The position numbers were made by a program, and so were the translations under genes. Under the pieces are notes generated by a model. It did no database searches, was not told the origin of the DNA, and saw only the letters and a program-made list of their open reading frames with translations. This document shows, one piece after another, positions 16,250 through 25,710 of a stretch of 32,191 nt of DNA; position 1 is the first letter of the stretch, and each line of letters opens with the position of its first letter. The DNA is from Burkholderia sp. E7m39. Its GTDB lineage: Bacteria; Pseudomonadota; Gammaproteobacteria; Burkholderiales; Burkholderiaceae. The stretch covers positions 1 through 32,191 of the forward strand of contig BBSL01000032.1 of the NCBI GenBank assembly GCA_001319865.1, given 5' to 3'.

Positions 16250-16952
16250 GGTACTCACCCAGCATACTGCTTACGTCCAGATTCTAGCTTCTTACCGCAA
16301 TAGCGCATAGTCGGCCCGTCTAAGCGAGCGCAGTATGAATTCATCATATGGAAGTGGAAAATTCCGCAGCATGTACAGCCGCGCACTCGCGAGCAACGTT
16401 GCTCCCGGCCCGGCAGCGCAAGCAACGCACTCGTGCGCCGAAAAGGCTTTCAGGCGCGCGGACCGTACGTTACGTAGAATCCGGGGCGAAGGTTTTTCGC
16501 GCACCGCTCCTTCATATTTGCCATAGCCGCTTCGTTCTATCTTAAGCATCGCTCACGTAGTTGTCCGTAATCAAGAAGATACAAAGTTGATTCGGTCGAA
16601 ACCGTCGCGCTCGCGCCCGGGTGTGGACTTTCCGAGGCTTGATATCCCTGTCGACAAGGGATGCTGACTATTGCTGGCGAGCGAACGACTACGCAGGCGC
16701 AACTGGACGACGGTGCCCTGACAGCACGCTTGATGCGTATTGATGTAGCAGACTATTCGCTTCCGACAGTGCGTGCCTGGCGAATTCTCATTGCCTTTCG
16801 GCATAAGCCGCATATAAATAAACGAATTTACCTTTGTTATTCAAAACCGTGTTGGGGCGCGGTCGAATTGGCCCACGACGGCCCGGGTTACTTTCATCAC
16901 TGGCTGACCGCCGACCTGAAAGGCCTCGGGCAATAACATTCCGAGGTCACCC
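16250..16952. other. Intergenic stretch before the phosphoesterase gene
   Basis: About 700 bases with no firm gene. Two weak candidates were seen: a minus-strand frame at 16292-16549 (85 codons) and a plus-strand frame at 16661-16936 (91 codons) ending 16 bases before the phosphoesterase. Neither has a clear ribosome site or domain. The A/T-rich part near 16800-16850 is the likely promoter region. Confidence 0.3.
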
Positions 16953-18296
16953 ATGGCGGCGATAGAGCACGTATTCGTTCTCATGCTTGAGAACCGTTCT
17001 TACGACAGCGTGTTTGGCTGGTCCAAACTGACGGGCACGACGCCCATTGGCGAGACAACAAGCGCCAACGGGCTACCGGACACCCCTATTGTCAACTTCG
17101 GACGAACTGGGACTTCTTACACCCTGGGCAAAGGCGCACCCTACGCACTCGGATTTGACCCGGGACACGAATTCACAGATGCCTGCGTTCAGCTCTGCGG
17201 ATTGCAAGTCGCCAGTGGGGATACCGTGCGCAATGACTCTTTTATATGCGGCGCCAATGGCTATCCGCCGTTCGCGACGGATGCCTCTACGACAGGGTTC
17301 GTGGCGACATATGAAGACCACTCCGACGTTGTGCCAGATGCCTTCTGTGCCTTTACGCCAGACCAACTTCCAGTGTTGAATTTCCTGGCCCGCCAGTTCG
17401 GCGTGTGTGACAACTGGTTTGCTTCGATGCCTGGCCCAACGTGGCCGAACCGGTTCTTTGCTGTGTCGGGAACATCTTCTGGACTCGACCACTCACCAAG
17501 CGACGCGCAGGTAGTGGAAGCCATATTCTTCAATGCGCCTCTCTTCTCCTTCCCGAACGGTACAGTGTTCTCGAAGCTGCAGGCAGCTGACTGGCTCATC
17601 GTGCAGGGCGACGTTGCGCAAACGCGCGGCATTCATGGCATGCAGAACCTGTTGGGGCGGTTCGTCGGAATGGACACGCTTCTCTCGCGGCTCGCCAGCA
17701 ACGCCCTGACCGAGAAGTTCATCTTCATCGAGCCCACGTACGACGCGAAGAACGATTTCCGCAACGGCAACTCGATGCATCCAGCCGGGGATGTCCGCAA
17801 AGGTGAACAGCTAGTCAAGCAGGTGTATGACGCCGTCAGTGACTCGAATCTCTGGCCTAAGAGCGTGCTGCTCATTGTTTTCGATGAACACGGCGGCTTC
17901 TTTGACCATGTGACGCCTCCGATGGCAGAACCGCCTGGTTCAGCAGAGAACACTCATCTGAAGACACACAGTTTTGCGTTTGACCGGCTCGGCGCACGCG
18001 TTCCAGCCATCGTGGTCTCGCCCTTCGTTCCCGCCGGCACCATTGACCATTCGGTCTACGACCATACTTCGATTCTGAAAACGACAGACAAGCTGCTTGG
18101 GCTCAACGGTGCCCTCAGCCTGACGGCGCGCGTCCGCGCAGCGGACGACTTCTCGAAGATGCTGAGCCTGTCTGTCCCTCGCGCCGACATACCGCAATGC
18201 CCCGCGCCTGTCGCCGCAAGCGGCGACGCGAGACCCTCAAGTGAAGGCTCTCCGCGAGCGAAAGACCCCTTCCTGCCGTTGTATGCGCATCATTAG
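16953..18296 (+). CDS. Phosphoesterase / phospholipase C-like enzyme (PF04185 type)
   Basis: A 447-residue protein; ATG 16953 follows CGAGGTC. Family motifs: FVLMLENRSYDSVFGW near residue 8 (metal/nucleophile region), GHEFTDACVQ, WFASMPGPTWPNRFF (residues ~150-165), IEPTYDAKNDF and VFDEHGGFFDHVTPP (~310). A region VPAIVVSPFVPAGTIDHSVY follows. These place it with bacterial phospholipases C and acid phosphatases that hydrolyse phosphate esters at a metal centre. No Sec or Tat signal peptide is visible: translation starts right at the first strand. It is either cytosolic or exported by another route. It stands alone on its strand. Confidence 0.88.
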   Translation: MAAIEHVFVLMLENRSYDSVFGWSKLTGTTPIGETTSANGLPDTPIVNFGRTGTSYTLGKGAPYALGFDPGHEFTDACVQLCGLQVASGDTVRNDSFICGANGYPPFATDASTTGFVATYEDHSDVVPDAFCAFTPDQLPVLNFLARQFGVCDNWFASMPGPTWPNRFFAVSGTSSGLDHSPSDAQVVEAIFFNAPLFSFPNGTVFSKLQAADWLIVQGDVAQTRGIHGMQNLLGRFVGMDTLLSRLASNALTEKFIFIEPTYDAKNDFRNGNSMHPAGDVRKGEQLVKQVYDAVSDSNLWPKSVLLIVFDEHGGFFDHVTPPMAEPPGSAENTHLKTHSFAFDRLGARVPAIVVSPFVPAGTIDHSVYDHTSILKTTDKLLGLNGALSLTARVRAADDFSKMLSLSVPRADIPQCPAPVAASGDARPSSEGSPRAKDPFLPLYAHH

Positions 18297-18420
18297 TCAT
18301 TAGCGCGAGCCTTTCAATCAAACGCTGTTCGCAGAGCGACGACGCCCGGTCGCAAATCGAAGTTTGGCACTCGCGTAGCTGGCGCTTTCTCCTCTGGCCC
18401 AAAAAAATGCGCGGGGCCGA

Positions 18421-18532
18421 AATCGGTATCCGTGTGGTGCCCATGGCAGCGTGTGCCATCCGACATAAGGGAACACATCTGGAAACTGGACGAGGACGCG
18501 TTTGGAGTCTGTCGAGGTTAGTACGCGATGTG
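18421..18532 (+). pseudogene. Remnant of a second ParB-like gene
   Basis: The segment aligns with 14748-14871 of the intact ParB-like gene. It reads AATCGGTATCC, GCCCATGGC, then (frame shifted) DIREHIWKLDEDAF compared with DMREHVWELDDDEF, and TACGCGATG at the end. Stops interrupt both frames and nothing upstream or downstream is left of the gene. It lies in the 390-base gap between the phosphoesterase and the next kinase; the rest of that gap shows no gene. Confidence 0.7.
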
Positions 18533-18687
18533 GTTGATTTTTCCGCCGGACGGGTGCGACATGCGGCGTAGCTATTTGACACCCGCCTGTTTCTCGTCTA
18601 CCGTAAAAAATACTGTCCGCTGCTGGGCTGCGGAACAATTGACCGCCGCGCCGACGCGAAGCCGATAGCGGCGTCCGGGGAAACTCC

Positions 18688-20364
18688 ATGGCAATTCCTC
18701 TCACGGTCGTCAATGCAGGCGCTGCTGAACTGCGTCAACGCCCTTCTCGTGCGCCGGAATATGCGCGCGAAAGCCGCGCCCTCGTGCGTCTCGCCCGCGC
18801 ACAGACGCGCCCACGCGGCGTGCTGTTGCAGACCATCGTCGACACCGCGCTCGAGCTGTGCGGCGCCGGAAGCGCCGGCATCAGTCTCGTCGAGGAGCTC
18901 GACGGCAACCGCTACTTTCGCTGGCTCGCGGTCGCCGGGCAGGTGGCTGGCCTGCAAGGCAAGCTGACGGCATGGCGCGACTGCCCGTGTGGCATCGCGC
19001 TCGAAATGCAGGAGTCGTTGCTCCTCGTCGACCCCGTGCAAACATTCGATGCGCTTCGCGGCGCGCCAGTACATGTGACAGAAGGCCTTGTCGTACCCAT
19101 TGAGACGGACGGTGCCCCGCTTGGCGCCATCTGGGTTATGTCGCACGCTGACAGCTGTCGCTTCGAGCGCGAAGACGCACGGCTGTTATCGAGCCTCTCG
19201 GCCGTAGCCGGGTCCGCGCTGACGCTGGCGAATGCACGGGACGAGAAGGCGAACGACAGCCGGCAACGCGACGAATTCATCGCGATGCTCAGCCACGAAC
19301 TGCTGGGCCCCATGGGCCCGATTGATAACGCCGTCACCGCCGCGAAGTCTTACTGTGCCGGAAACGAAAATGCGGTAGCGCTGCTTGGCATCGCCCAGCG
19401 ACAGATATTGCGGTTGCGCACGCTGATGGACGACCTGCTGGATGGCGTTCGTCTCCAGCACGGCAAGCTGCGACTGGACATCAGGAACGTGTCACTCAAG
19501 GAAATCGCTGCGGATGCGGTGGCGTCCGTGCAGGAAGGACTCGTGAAACGCCAGCATAGGTTGACTGTGGCAGGGCTCGACAAGGACATCACCCTGCAGG
19601 GCGATTACGTGCGATTGAGCCAGGTCATTGCCAATCTGCTTTCGAATTCGGTCCGCTATACGCCCGCCGGCGGCCACATCCTGCTGAGCGCGGTGTGCGA
19701 AAACGACGGCAGGACTGTCACTCTTGCCGTACGGGATAACGGCAGGGGAATCCCTACGGAAGACCTGTCGTCCGTATGTAATCTCTTCACGCAGTCACGC
19801 GCTAGTGCGAAGGAGGCGAGCGGCGGACTGGGGATAGGACTCGCGGTAGTCAAGCGCATCGTCGAACTTCATCATGGAGCGCTGGACATCGCGAGCGCCG
19901 GAGCAGGAAAAGGAACCACAGTAACGGTACGCCTGCCGATACGATGTGCACCGACGGCGACTGCGGGCGACGACACCGGGTCAGAAGTAGCGCCCGCTGT
20001 TAAAACGATTCACGTCCTGCTGGTGGACGACTGTAACGATGCATTGCGGTCGTTATCAACGGTGCTCGCACTCGACGGCCACTCAGTCGAAACGGCAGGC
20101 TGCGGCGAAACCGCCATGTCCAGGCTCGCATCGCGCAAACCGGATGTTGTCATCCTGGACATCGGGCTGCCAGACATGGACGGTTATGACGTCGCAAGAG
20201 CCATCAGGCAGGACGAAGGGTTGAAAGACATTTTTCTTGTCGCGCTAAGCGGCTACGCAGACGAAACGGACCGCATGCGGGCGATTGCAGCAGGATTCAA
20301 CGCTTACATGACGAAGCCTCTGTCAATCGGAACCCTGCGAGCGGTCCTGGCGGGGTGCAAGTGA
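18688..20364 (+). CDS. GAF-histidine kinase-receiver hybrid sensor (intact)
   Basis: A 558-residue protein from ATG 18688. An N-terminal GAF domain spans residues ~45-190 (CGAGSAGISLVEELDG, GAPLGAIWVMSHADS). HisKA carries H-box MLSHELLGPMGPI with His203; the usual Arg/Asn after HEL is replaced by Leu. HATPase_c has NSVRYTPAGG, DNGRGIP and GGLGIGLAVVKRI. The C-terminal receiver (residues ~443-555) has LLVDDCNDA, phospho-acceptor Asp491 in VILDIGLPDMDG and Lys in YMTKPLS. All catalytic residues are present. There is no membrane helix, so it should sense a cytosolic or diffusible signal. It is the only complete member of four related kinases in the window. Confidence 0.93.
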   Translation: MAIPLTVVNAGAAELRQRPSRAPEYARESRALVRLARAQTRPRGVLLQTIVDTALELCGAGSAGISLVEELDGNRYFRWLAVAGQVAGLQGKLTAWRDCPCGIALEMQESLLLVDPVQTFDALRGAPVHVTEGLVVPIETDGAPLGAIWVMSHADSCRFEREDARLLSSLSAVAGSALTLANARDEKANDSRQRDEFIAMLSHELLGPMGPIDNAVTAAKSYCAGNENAVALLGIAQRQILRLRTLMDDLLDGVRLQHGKLRLDIRNVSLKEIAADAVASVQEGLVKRQHRLTVAGLDKDITLQGDYVRLSQVIANLLSNSVRYTPAGGHILLSAVCENDGRTVTLAVRDNGRGIPTEDLSSVCNLFTQSRASAKEASGGLGIGLAVVKRIVELHHGALDIASAGAGKGTTVTVRLPIRCAPTATAGDDTGSEVAPAVKTIHVLLVDDCNDALRSLSTVLALDGHSVETAGCGETAMSRLASRKPDVVILDIGLPDMDGYDVARAIRQDEGLKDIFLVALSGYADETDRMRAIAAGFNAYMTKPLSIGTLRAVLAGCK

Positions 20365-20477
20365 CCTGCGGGGATACAGCAGATGTCGCGTCCCCCGCAT
20401 TCCCATATCTCGACGGGCGAGTTGCAATTAGCGAACTAGAATAAACGTGGACGGACTCTCTTCCCACGAGGATTGGC

Positions 20478-22226
20478 ATGCCGAGGCTGTCGCCACCTGA
20501 CGCTGCGAGCGATGCGCAGCGCGCACATACGCTCGCCACGGGCAAGCTGGAGACGCGACCACAGTGTGCACCAGACTATGCGGCTGAAAACGAGGCGTTG
20601 CATGCGCTGGCCAAGGCGCTCACGGCCCCCGATGCGGTCATGCTTCAGACACTGGCCGACACCGCGCTCGCACTTGCAACGCCGGCAGCGCCGGAATAAG
20701 CCTTCGGGATTCCGATGATGCACAACGCTTCGCGTTTCACTGGGTTGCCGTATCGGACCGCTGCGCGGACATGGCGGGTCACAGCATTCCGTCCGACGAC
20801 AGCCCTGCGGGCGTGGCGCTCCAGCTCGACGCTCCGCAACTCTCCATGTTTCCTAAGCGCCAGTTCGCCTACCTCATGGGCGTTGAACCGGACATCACGG
20901 AAGAGCTACTCGTGCCGATTCCGGGCGGCTCCAGGCCGTGGGGGGCACTGTGGGTAATGTCGCATGACGAAGGGCGTCACTTTGATAACGAACATCGTCG
21001 AATCCTGGCAAGCCTTGCGAGTTTTACCTGTGCCGCACTGAACATCCGGCAGGCGAAGGCCGACGCCGACGCGCGCGCCGAAGAAGCCGAGGCGGCAAGA
21101 CGTGCGCTCGCCGCAGCGGAGGCGCACAAGGACAATTTCATCGCGACGCTGGGTCACGAACTGCGTGGTCCTCTTGCGCCCGTCGACAGCGCCCTGGCGG
21201 CTGCGCAACAGCTGGCGACCGGCAGTCCGGCCGTACTGTCTGCTCTGGCAGTCGCCAACCGGCAGGTGGCGCAACTGAAGCGCATCGTGAGCGACCTCCT
21301 GGATGCCTCGCGTATAAGGACCGGAAAGCTTTCTGTTCGGTGCACCTACGGCCTGCTCGGTGACGTCATCAAGGATGCAATAGGCGCTGTGCGCGAGGAT
21401 GCCGGGAAACGCGAGCACCAGCTGCTTGTGCAGCTCCCGCCATATCCGGTGACGGTGTTTGCGGACGCGGGCCGCCTGACGCAGGTCGTTTCGAACCTGT
21501 TGACCAATGCCATCAAATACACGCCACCGGGTGGCGAAATCATTCTGCGGATAGAGGCACCCGACCCGACTACGATAGCAGAGCACGGTTCAGCCCGACG
21601 GGACGCTGTTATTACGGTGTGTTAACGGAATCGGCATCGAACCTCCGCTGCTGCCGCACGTGTTCGATATGTTTTCCCAGTCAGAATTGGCCCGCATGTA
21701 TGCCAGAGGTGGCCTGGGGCTTGGGCTGTCGCTTGTTCGGTATCTGGTCAATGCTCACCAAGGGCAGATTGTCATCAACAGTGGCGGCCAAGGCAAGGGG
21801 ACCGAGGTCACCGTGAGACTACCAATCGTCTGTCGAAGCCAGTTTGAACATGCGGCGCCGACCAGCCACGGCATAACCCCGACGCGCATCCTGCTCGTGG
21901 ACGACAACGCAGACGCGACGGAGGCGCTGGCGACGCTGCTGGCGCTCGATGGTCATGACGTGAAACGGGCGCAGAACGGAGAGGAAGCTCTGTTGCTGGT
22001 TGAGTCCTTTACGCCGGACGTCGCAATGATTGACATCAACATGCCGGGCATGGACGGTCACGAGCTTGCTCGTCTGCTGGGGCAGCGCCCACGATGCGCC
22101 TTGACCCGCCTGGTCGCGCTCACGGGATATGCCGGAACGATGGCCGAAAGCGCCGCCGACGAATTCGACTGCTACCTCGTCAAGCCACCGTCGCTCGAAG
22201 ACATGGCCCAAGTGCTGAAAAGGTAA
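20478..22226 (+). pseudogene. GAF-histidine kinase-receiver hybrid, two frameshifts
   Basis: Starts near ATG 20478 and follows the kinase at 18688 by 113 bases. The first frame ends with LADTALAL. Loss of one base near 20674 hides the continuation CNAGSAGISLRDSD, which runs on as the rest of the GAF domain (GALWVMSHDEG). HisKA is intact (TLGHELRGPLAPVD), as is the N-box NAIKYTPPGG. At 21620-21623 two bases are missing in the G1 box, giving a stop where VCDNGIGI is expected. The reading resumes with HVFDMFSQSE, GGLGLGLSLVRYL and a complete receiver (LLVDDNADA, IDINMPGMDG, LVKPPS). Both lesions would need correcting for a full kinase. Confidence 0.82.
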
Positions 22227-23034
22227 CTTGGCCTATTTGGCGCGGCCGACACAGCCGAAGGCGCCAGTCCTCTTCTTTATGCGTCTCGCGTGCCACGACC
22301 GGGCAACGAGGCGGGCCGTGCAGCGACATTCGTGTAATGCTCAACCTTGGGCAGGTCTCGCGAGAATGCAACTTCAGCTTTTTCGCTGTTGCTGTCAGGA
22401 ATCGCCATCGCCGTCCGGGCGCAGTCAGGGGCGCCGTTCCTCGTCAACACACATGCTATGACTCATATGTGCGTCGCGCTGCCCGCAGCGCCGGTGCGGC
22501 ATGCCAGAGACTGAGTGCTTTGGCAGCCGCATGTTTCGCGCTAGACGTGGCTATCGGCTCACGCACGACACCATGAAAGTCCCGCTGATTTGCCTCTTCA
22601 CCGGTATCAAGCGCATCAAGCGCCCCGTCTTCGCGCAGTCCCACCGGTCCACCTCAAATTTTTTTCTAGCGAATCTCCCTTGCTCGTGGCCCGATTTCCG
22701 AGCACGCCCTCTGCCACGCGAAATCATCACCCCTGTATCGCGGTATACATACTGCTGCCCGTTCCGCGGTGCAGCCGCAAGGCTAGTCGGACATCAGCGG
22801 CAGCAGTCGCGGGACAGCCGGTACTGTGGGATAGCCCTGATACTGGACAGGGTTGCGAAATTATCGGCCAGTTTTGATTGCCGTCATGCTCGGTAAATCT
22901 GGTTATACACGTTGTCGGCGGTTGCAGGGAATCGCGCTCGTTTTAGACAGAGCTGTTCCGAGCGGCGAACAATTGGTGCGCACACTTTACGTGGGCTGGA
23001 ACGGATTTAAGCAGATTTGGCGGGGATGGAACAT
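22227..23034. other. Long gene-poor stretch containing repeat copy B left half
   Basis: About 800 bases without a supported gene. Frames at 22501-22896 and 22590-22877 cross the repeat but have no ribosome site. The right part (22652-22862) is the left half of the dispersed repeat. The remainder (22227-22650 and 22863-23034) shows nothing recognisable. Confidence 0.4.
22652..22862. repeat. Dispersed repeat, copy B left half
   Basis: Colinear with 7898-8110. It shares AGTCGGACATCA, the invariant GGTACTGTGGGATAG (22819-22833) and GCGAAATTA at its end. The hairpin position is kept, but with different sequence (GCTGC 22754-22758 with GCAGC 22771-22775), as expected if base pairing rather than sequence is preserved. 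Similarity stops at 22862. Confidence 0.6.
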
Positions 23035-23670
23035 ATGGATAACGCGACTATGTCTGGAAATGAAGGGCTTTTTCAGTTTGGGACTTTGCTTCCGCTCTGG
23101 ACGTCCAAGCCCAGACCAGAGAAGACCTACGGCTTGCCAGACGGCACTCCTGTGCTGACGTGCACAGTGACGAACAAGGAGGCCGACTGTCTCAAGACGG
23201 ACCACAGCGAGTCATCTATCAATTTCGAGTGGGTCAAAACGGATGATTTCATCACCTTAAATATCTGTTTGCATCTCGGATTCTCAAGAGTCTACTGGGT
23301 CGTTGACATATGCGACCCTGAGATTTATGAGGCAATCGAGTTGTGGAAACGCGCTGGGCAGGTTCCTATTGCGTTCTTCGCCCGTGAGGCGGAGGCTCAG
23401 CGTCAGTTCTATCACACTGTTCGCATGCCGCCATTTAACCCGAAGGTTGGCACGTTCTGGACTGACCCTGGCCATGAGCCGACGGCCCACAGATGGGAGG
23501 CGATGACCGAGCTGCTCGACGCATGGCGTCGATTGTCGGGCACAAGGGACGTTCTTGCTGGCACAACTCTGCGCCAAGTTCTCGGAAATGTGTTGCTGAC
23601 GAAGCGCTGGGAACGGCTCGCACGCGAAGGAGTAGTCGTTCCGAATTCACAGGCTCACAGGCAGCAATGA
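23035..23670 (+). CDS. Hypothetical protein lying between the two halves of repeat copy B
   Basis: An ATG at 23035 (GGGGATGG upstream) gives about 211 residues; ATG 23026 and TTG 23017 are alternatives. The protein looks folded: FQFGTLLPLWTSKPRPEKTY, a strand pair ESSINFEWVKTDDFITLNI, a Trp/Asp-rich VYWVVDICDPEIYEAI and helices AIELWKRAGQVPIAFFAREA and AMTELLDAWRRL. A C-terminal LLTKRWERLAREGVVVP resembles a small winged segment. No family recognised. It is the only gene in the ~830 bases that separate the repeat halves. Confidence 0.65.
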   Translation: MDNATMSGNEGLFQFGTLLPLWTSKPRPEKTYGLPDGTPVLTCTVTNKEADCLKTDHSESSINFEWVKTDDFITLNICLHLGFSRVYWVVDICDPEIYEAIELWKRAGQVPIAFFAREAEAQRQFYHTVRMPPFNPKVGTFWTDPGHEPTAHRWEAMTELLDAWRRLSGTRDVLAGTTLRQVLGNVLLTKRWERLAREGVVVPNSQAHRQQ

Positions 23671-23692
23671 GCGATTTTTCGCAGGATTAACA

Positions 23693-23809
23693 TAGCGCCC
23701 TGCTGCGAACGGCAGACGGACGACGCTGAGGCAGAGCGGCGTCTAGCAAAACGTCAGACGTGCCAGTGTCTGCGGCATTGCTTGGGATAAGGCGGGCTCA
23801 ACTCCACCA
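23693..23809. repeat. Dispersed repeat, copy B right half
   Basis: Colinear with 8111-8225. It begins with TAGCGCCCTG and shares ACGG.AGACGG.CGACGCTGA-type sequence, GTGTCTG, GGATAAGGCGGG and CTCAACT.CACCA. It starts 22 bases after the stop codon of the enclosed gene. Confidence 0.6.
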
Positions 23810-23896
23810 TGCAGAGCCCCCCAGTGCATGCGCACGCGGGCCGCGTCCTTTGGTGCGGGATGCTGCGCCGGTTTTCTCAGCAGATTCGCTCGCTAG

Positions 23897-24304
23897 TCAT
23901 CGGTTGCAGCCTGCAGCAACTGGTGCGTGCGCTTCAACCCAGACCACCTCACGTTGCGAAAGGTCCCACTCACCAACGTCGACCTTCATTTTCAGGCCTT
24001 TCTCGGCCCGGGCCAACGCCACATCTGACGAGAGCCCAGAGGTTTCAATCTTGCGCGATGCGTACGCGGATAGCTGACTAGCAAGGTCCTCGCACGCGTC
24101 GTAGCGCATCCGCAGTTGCTCCGCCGAGAGACCGCTTTGATAACACCCGCCGACTTCGCGAACGAGAAGTTTTGGTTGAACCCCGGTTACAGAACCTGGG
24201 TCCGGTTCTCTTGGAAAATCATCCGGCACACGTCGGGCAGTCATCTCGTGCTCTATAGCTGTGGCAACTGCCGTGTCGGTGTGACCACCGGACACGTCTC
24301 GCAT
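23897..24304 (-). CDS. Conserved hypothetical protein
   Basis: A 135-residue protein from ATG 24304, preceded by GGGGCGG. Pattern: IPR/FPREPDPGSVTGVQPKLL-like start of the core, then VREVGGCYQSGLSAEQLRMR, YDACEDLASQLSAYASRKI and a C-terminal KVDVGEWDLSQREVVWVEA. I associate this 'PGSVTGVQPKLL...YDACEDL' pattern with hypothetical proteins of Burkholderiales and Xanthomonadales; no function is known to me. It follows the phosphothreonine-lyase-like gene by 47 bases on the same strand and is probably the last gene of that operon. Confidence 0.7.
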   Translation of the reverse strand: MRDVSGGHTDTAVATAIEHEMTARRVPDDFPREPDPGSVTGVQPKLLVREVGGCYQSGLSAEQLRMRYDACEDLASQLSAYASRKIETSGLSSDVALARAEKGLKMKVDVGEWDLSQREVVWVEAHAPVAAGCNR

Positions 24305-24351
24305 GTCGCCGCCCCGCGTGCGATTTCGTTCAGCGGAGCGCGAACACCTAG

Positions 24352-24777
24352 CTATGCACGTAGGTACCACTCACCAGAGCCGTATATCCTGTTCCGTGTA
24401 TCAATGTCGCGCTTGTAGCCGAGTTCCTTCACGAAGCCTAGCGACTGCAGCACTTCGCGGGCGCGCATGAGGTCCTGCCTGTCGGCCCAGTCAAGAGTGT
24501 AGACACAGATGACGTGCCCATCGCGACCCATGCTGCGCAGAGCCGTGGACACCTTGGCACACATTAGCTGGTTGTTCTCGATAGCGTCGCTGATTTTGCT
24601 CCACTCCTCGTCCACATCGGTGGGGCTCACAAAGATGCACCATTTTCCAGATGCATCGGTAGATGCGAAGTCGCTGTAGCTCGGGGACTTCTTGTAGTGC
24701 CAGTTGCAACTCATATCCTCAGAAGGCTTGTCCGATTTTCTGAACAATCTCTCTTCCGCACCAACTCCGTCCTTCAT
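24352..24777 (-). CDS. DUF1917/Bles03-like protein ('putative phosphothreonine lyase domain')
   Basis: A 141-residue protein starting at ATG 24777 with AGGA upstream. The pattern WHYKKSPS, then SGKWCIFVSPTDVDEEWSKI, LMCAKVSTALRS, VICVYTLDWADRQDLMRARE and LGYKRDIDTRNRIYG matches small proteins annotated with a putative phosphothreonine lyase domain. The family name rests on remote similarity; activity is not demonstrated. An IS2-like element sits 10 bases before the start codon and separates it from the 66-residue gene at 26152-26352, from which it was originally only about 24 bases distant. Transcription may now depend on the IS. Confidence 0.72.
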   Translation of the reverse strand: MKDGVGAEERLFRKSDKPSEDMSCNWHYKKSPSYSDFASTDASGKWCIFVSPTDVDEEWSKISDAIENNQLMCAKVSTALRSMGRDGHVICVYTLDWADRQDLMRAREVLQSLGFVKELGYKRDIDTRNRIYGSGEWYLRA

Positions 24778-24822
24778 TGAAGTGTCCTCGCTGGATTTGC
24801 CCCTGCGTCACCGGACACCGCC

Positions 24823-25710
24823 TCACACTTGAGTTGATGAATTGGTCCTGCGCCTGAATTCGCGTGGCGAGCGATACTTCAGGGCGCTATGAGGGTGCTG
24901 CTCGTTGTAATGCTCGAACGCGACGGCGAGATTGCGCGCTGCGGTTGCTGCATCTGGTTTTGGCATGAAGGCAACATAGTCGCGCTTCATCGTCTTCACG
25001 AAGCTTTCCGCCATGCCATTACTTTGCGGGCTGCACACAGGTGTGGTCAATGGCTTCAGTCCAATGTCAGAAGCAAACCTCCTTGTTTTCTCTGCCGTGT
25101 AACCCGAGCCGTTGTCAGTCAGCCATTCAATTTCCGACGGCGCCTTCAGAGCGTCACCGAACCGGTTCTCAACGGCGGCCAGCATGACGTCGCGCACTAC
25201 GTCGCCACTGTGGCCGCCGGTCGTCGCCGCCCAGCTCATCGCTTCACGGTCGCAGCAATCCAGAGCGAACGTGACACGCAGCGGTTCGCCGTTGTCGCAA
25301 CGAAACTCGAAGCCATCAGAACACCAACGCTGATTGCTCTTCGCCACCGCGACCTTGCCATCGTGTCGGCGCTGAGGGCGCGGTGGTGCCGTGCGGCGTT
25401 CCATCAACAGACCGTGGACTCGCATCACCCGGTAGACCCGTTTGGCATTGACGCGTGCCGCGCCATGATTCTCCCGCTGCCGACGCAACAGGCCCCACAC
25501 ACGGCGATAACCATAGCTAGGAAAATCAGCAACGGCCAGTCGAATCTCTTCCACCAGAGCGACGTCGTCAGTGCTCCGGGCCGTGCGTCCATCCCGCCAG
25601 TCGGCCGGCCGCGCCAGCTTGTCCGCCACATTCGAGCGCGCTACACCGAGAACTTCACAGACCCGCTTCACTGGTCGTCCCCTGGCAATGAGGGTGAGCG
25701 CGCAATCCAT
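24823..25710 (-). CDS. IS2-type transposase OrfB (DDE integrase core)
   Basis: A 295-residue frame. After an N-terminal helical region ([17 protein letters not shown]) it has the HTH_21-like [12 protein letters not shown] and the rve integrase core. The catalytic residues appear as Asp in [11 protein letters not shown], Asp in [10 protein letters not shown] and Glu in [15 protein letters not shown]. The sequence closely follows the OrfB pattern of Escherichia coli IS2. It overlaps the end of orfA by about 43 bases in the -1 frame, so the active OrfAB transposase is probably made by -1 frameshifting near the CGA-AAA-TGG at ~25708-25716. Confidence 0.95.
   Translation of the reverse strand: MDCALTLIARGRPVKRVCEVLGVARSNVADKLARPADWRDGRTARSTDDVALVEEIRLAVADFPSYGYRRVWGLLRRQRENHGAARVNAKRVYRVMRVHGLLMERRTAPPRPQRRHDGKVAVAKSNQRWCSDGFEFRCDNGEPLRVTFALDCCDREAMSWAATTGGHSGDVVRDVMLAAVENRFGDALKAPSEIEWLTDNGSGYTAEKTRRFASDIGLKPLTTPVCSPQSNGMAESFVKTMKRDYVAFMPKPDAATAARNLAVAFEHYNEQHPHSALKYRSPREFRRRTNSSTQV

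Noticed and set aside
18318..19146. Overlapping minus-strand frames before and inside the kinase at 18688
   Set aside because: Shadows of the kinase gene and of the ParB-like remnant; no start signals or domains.
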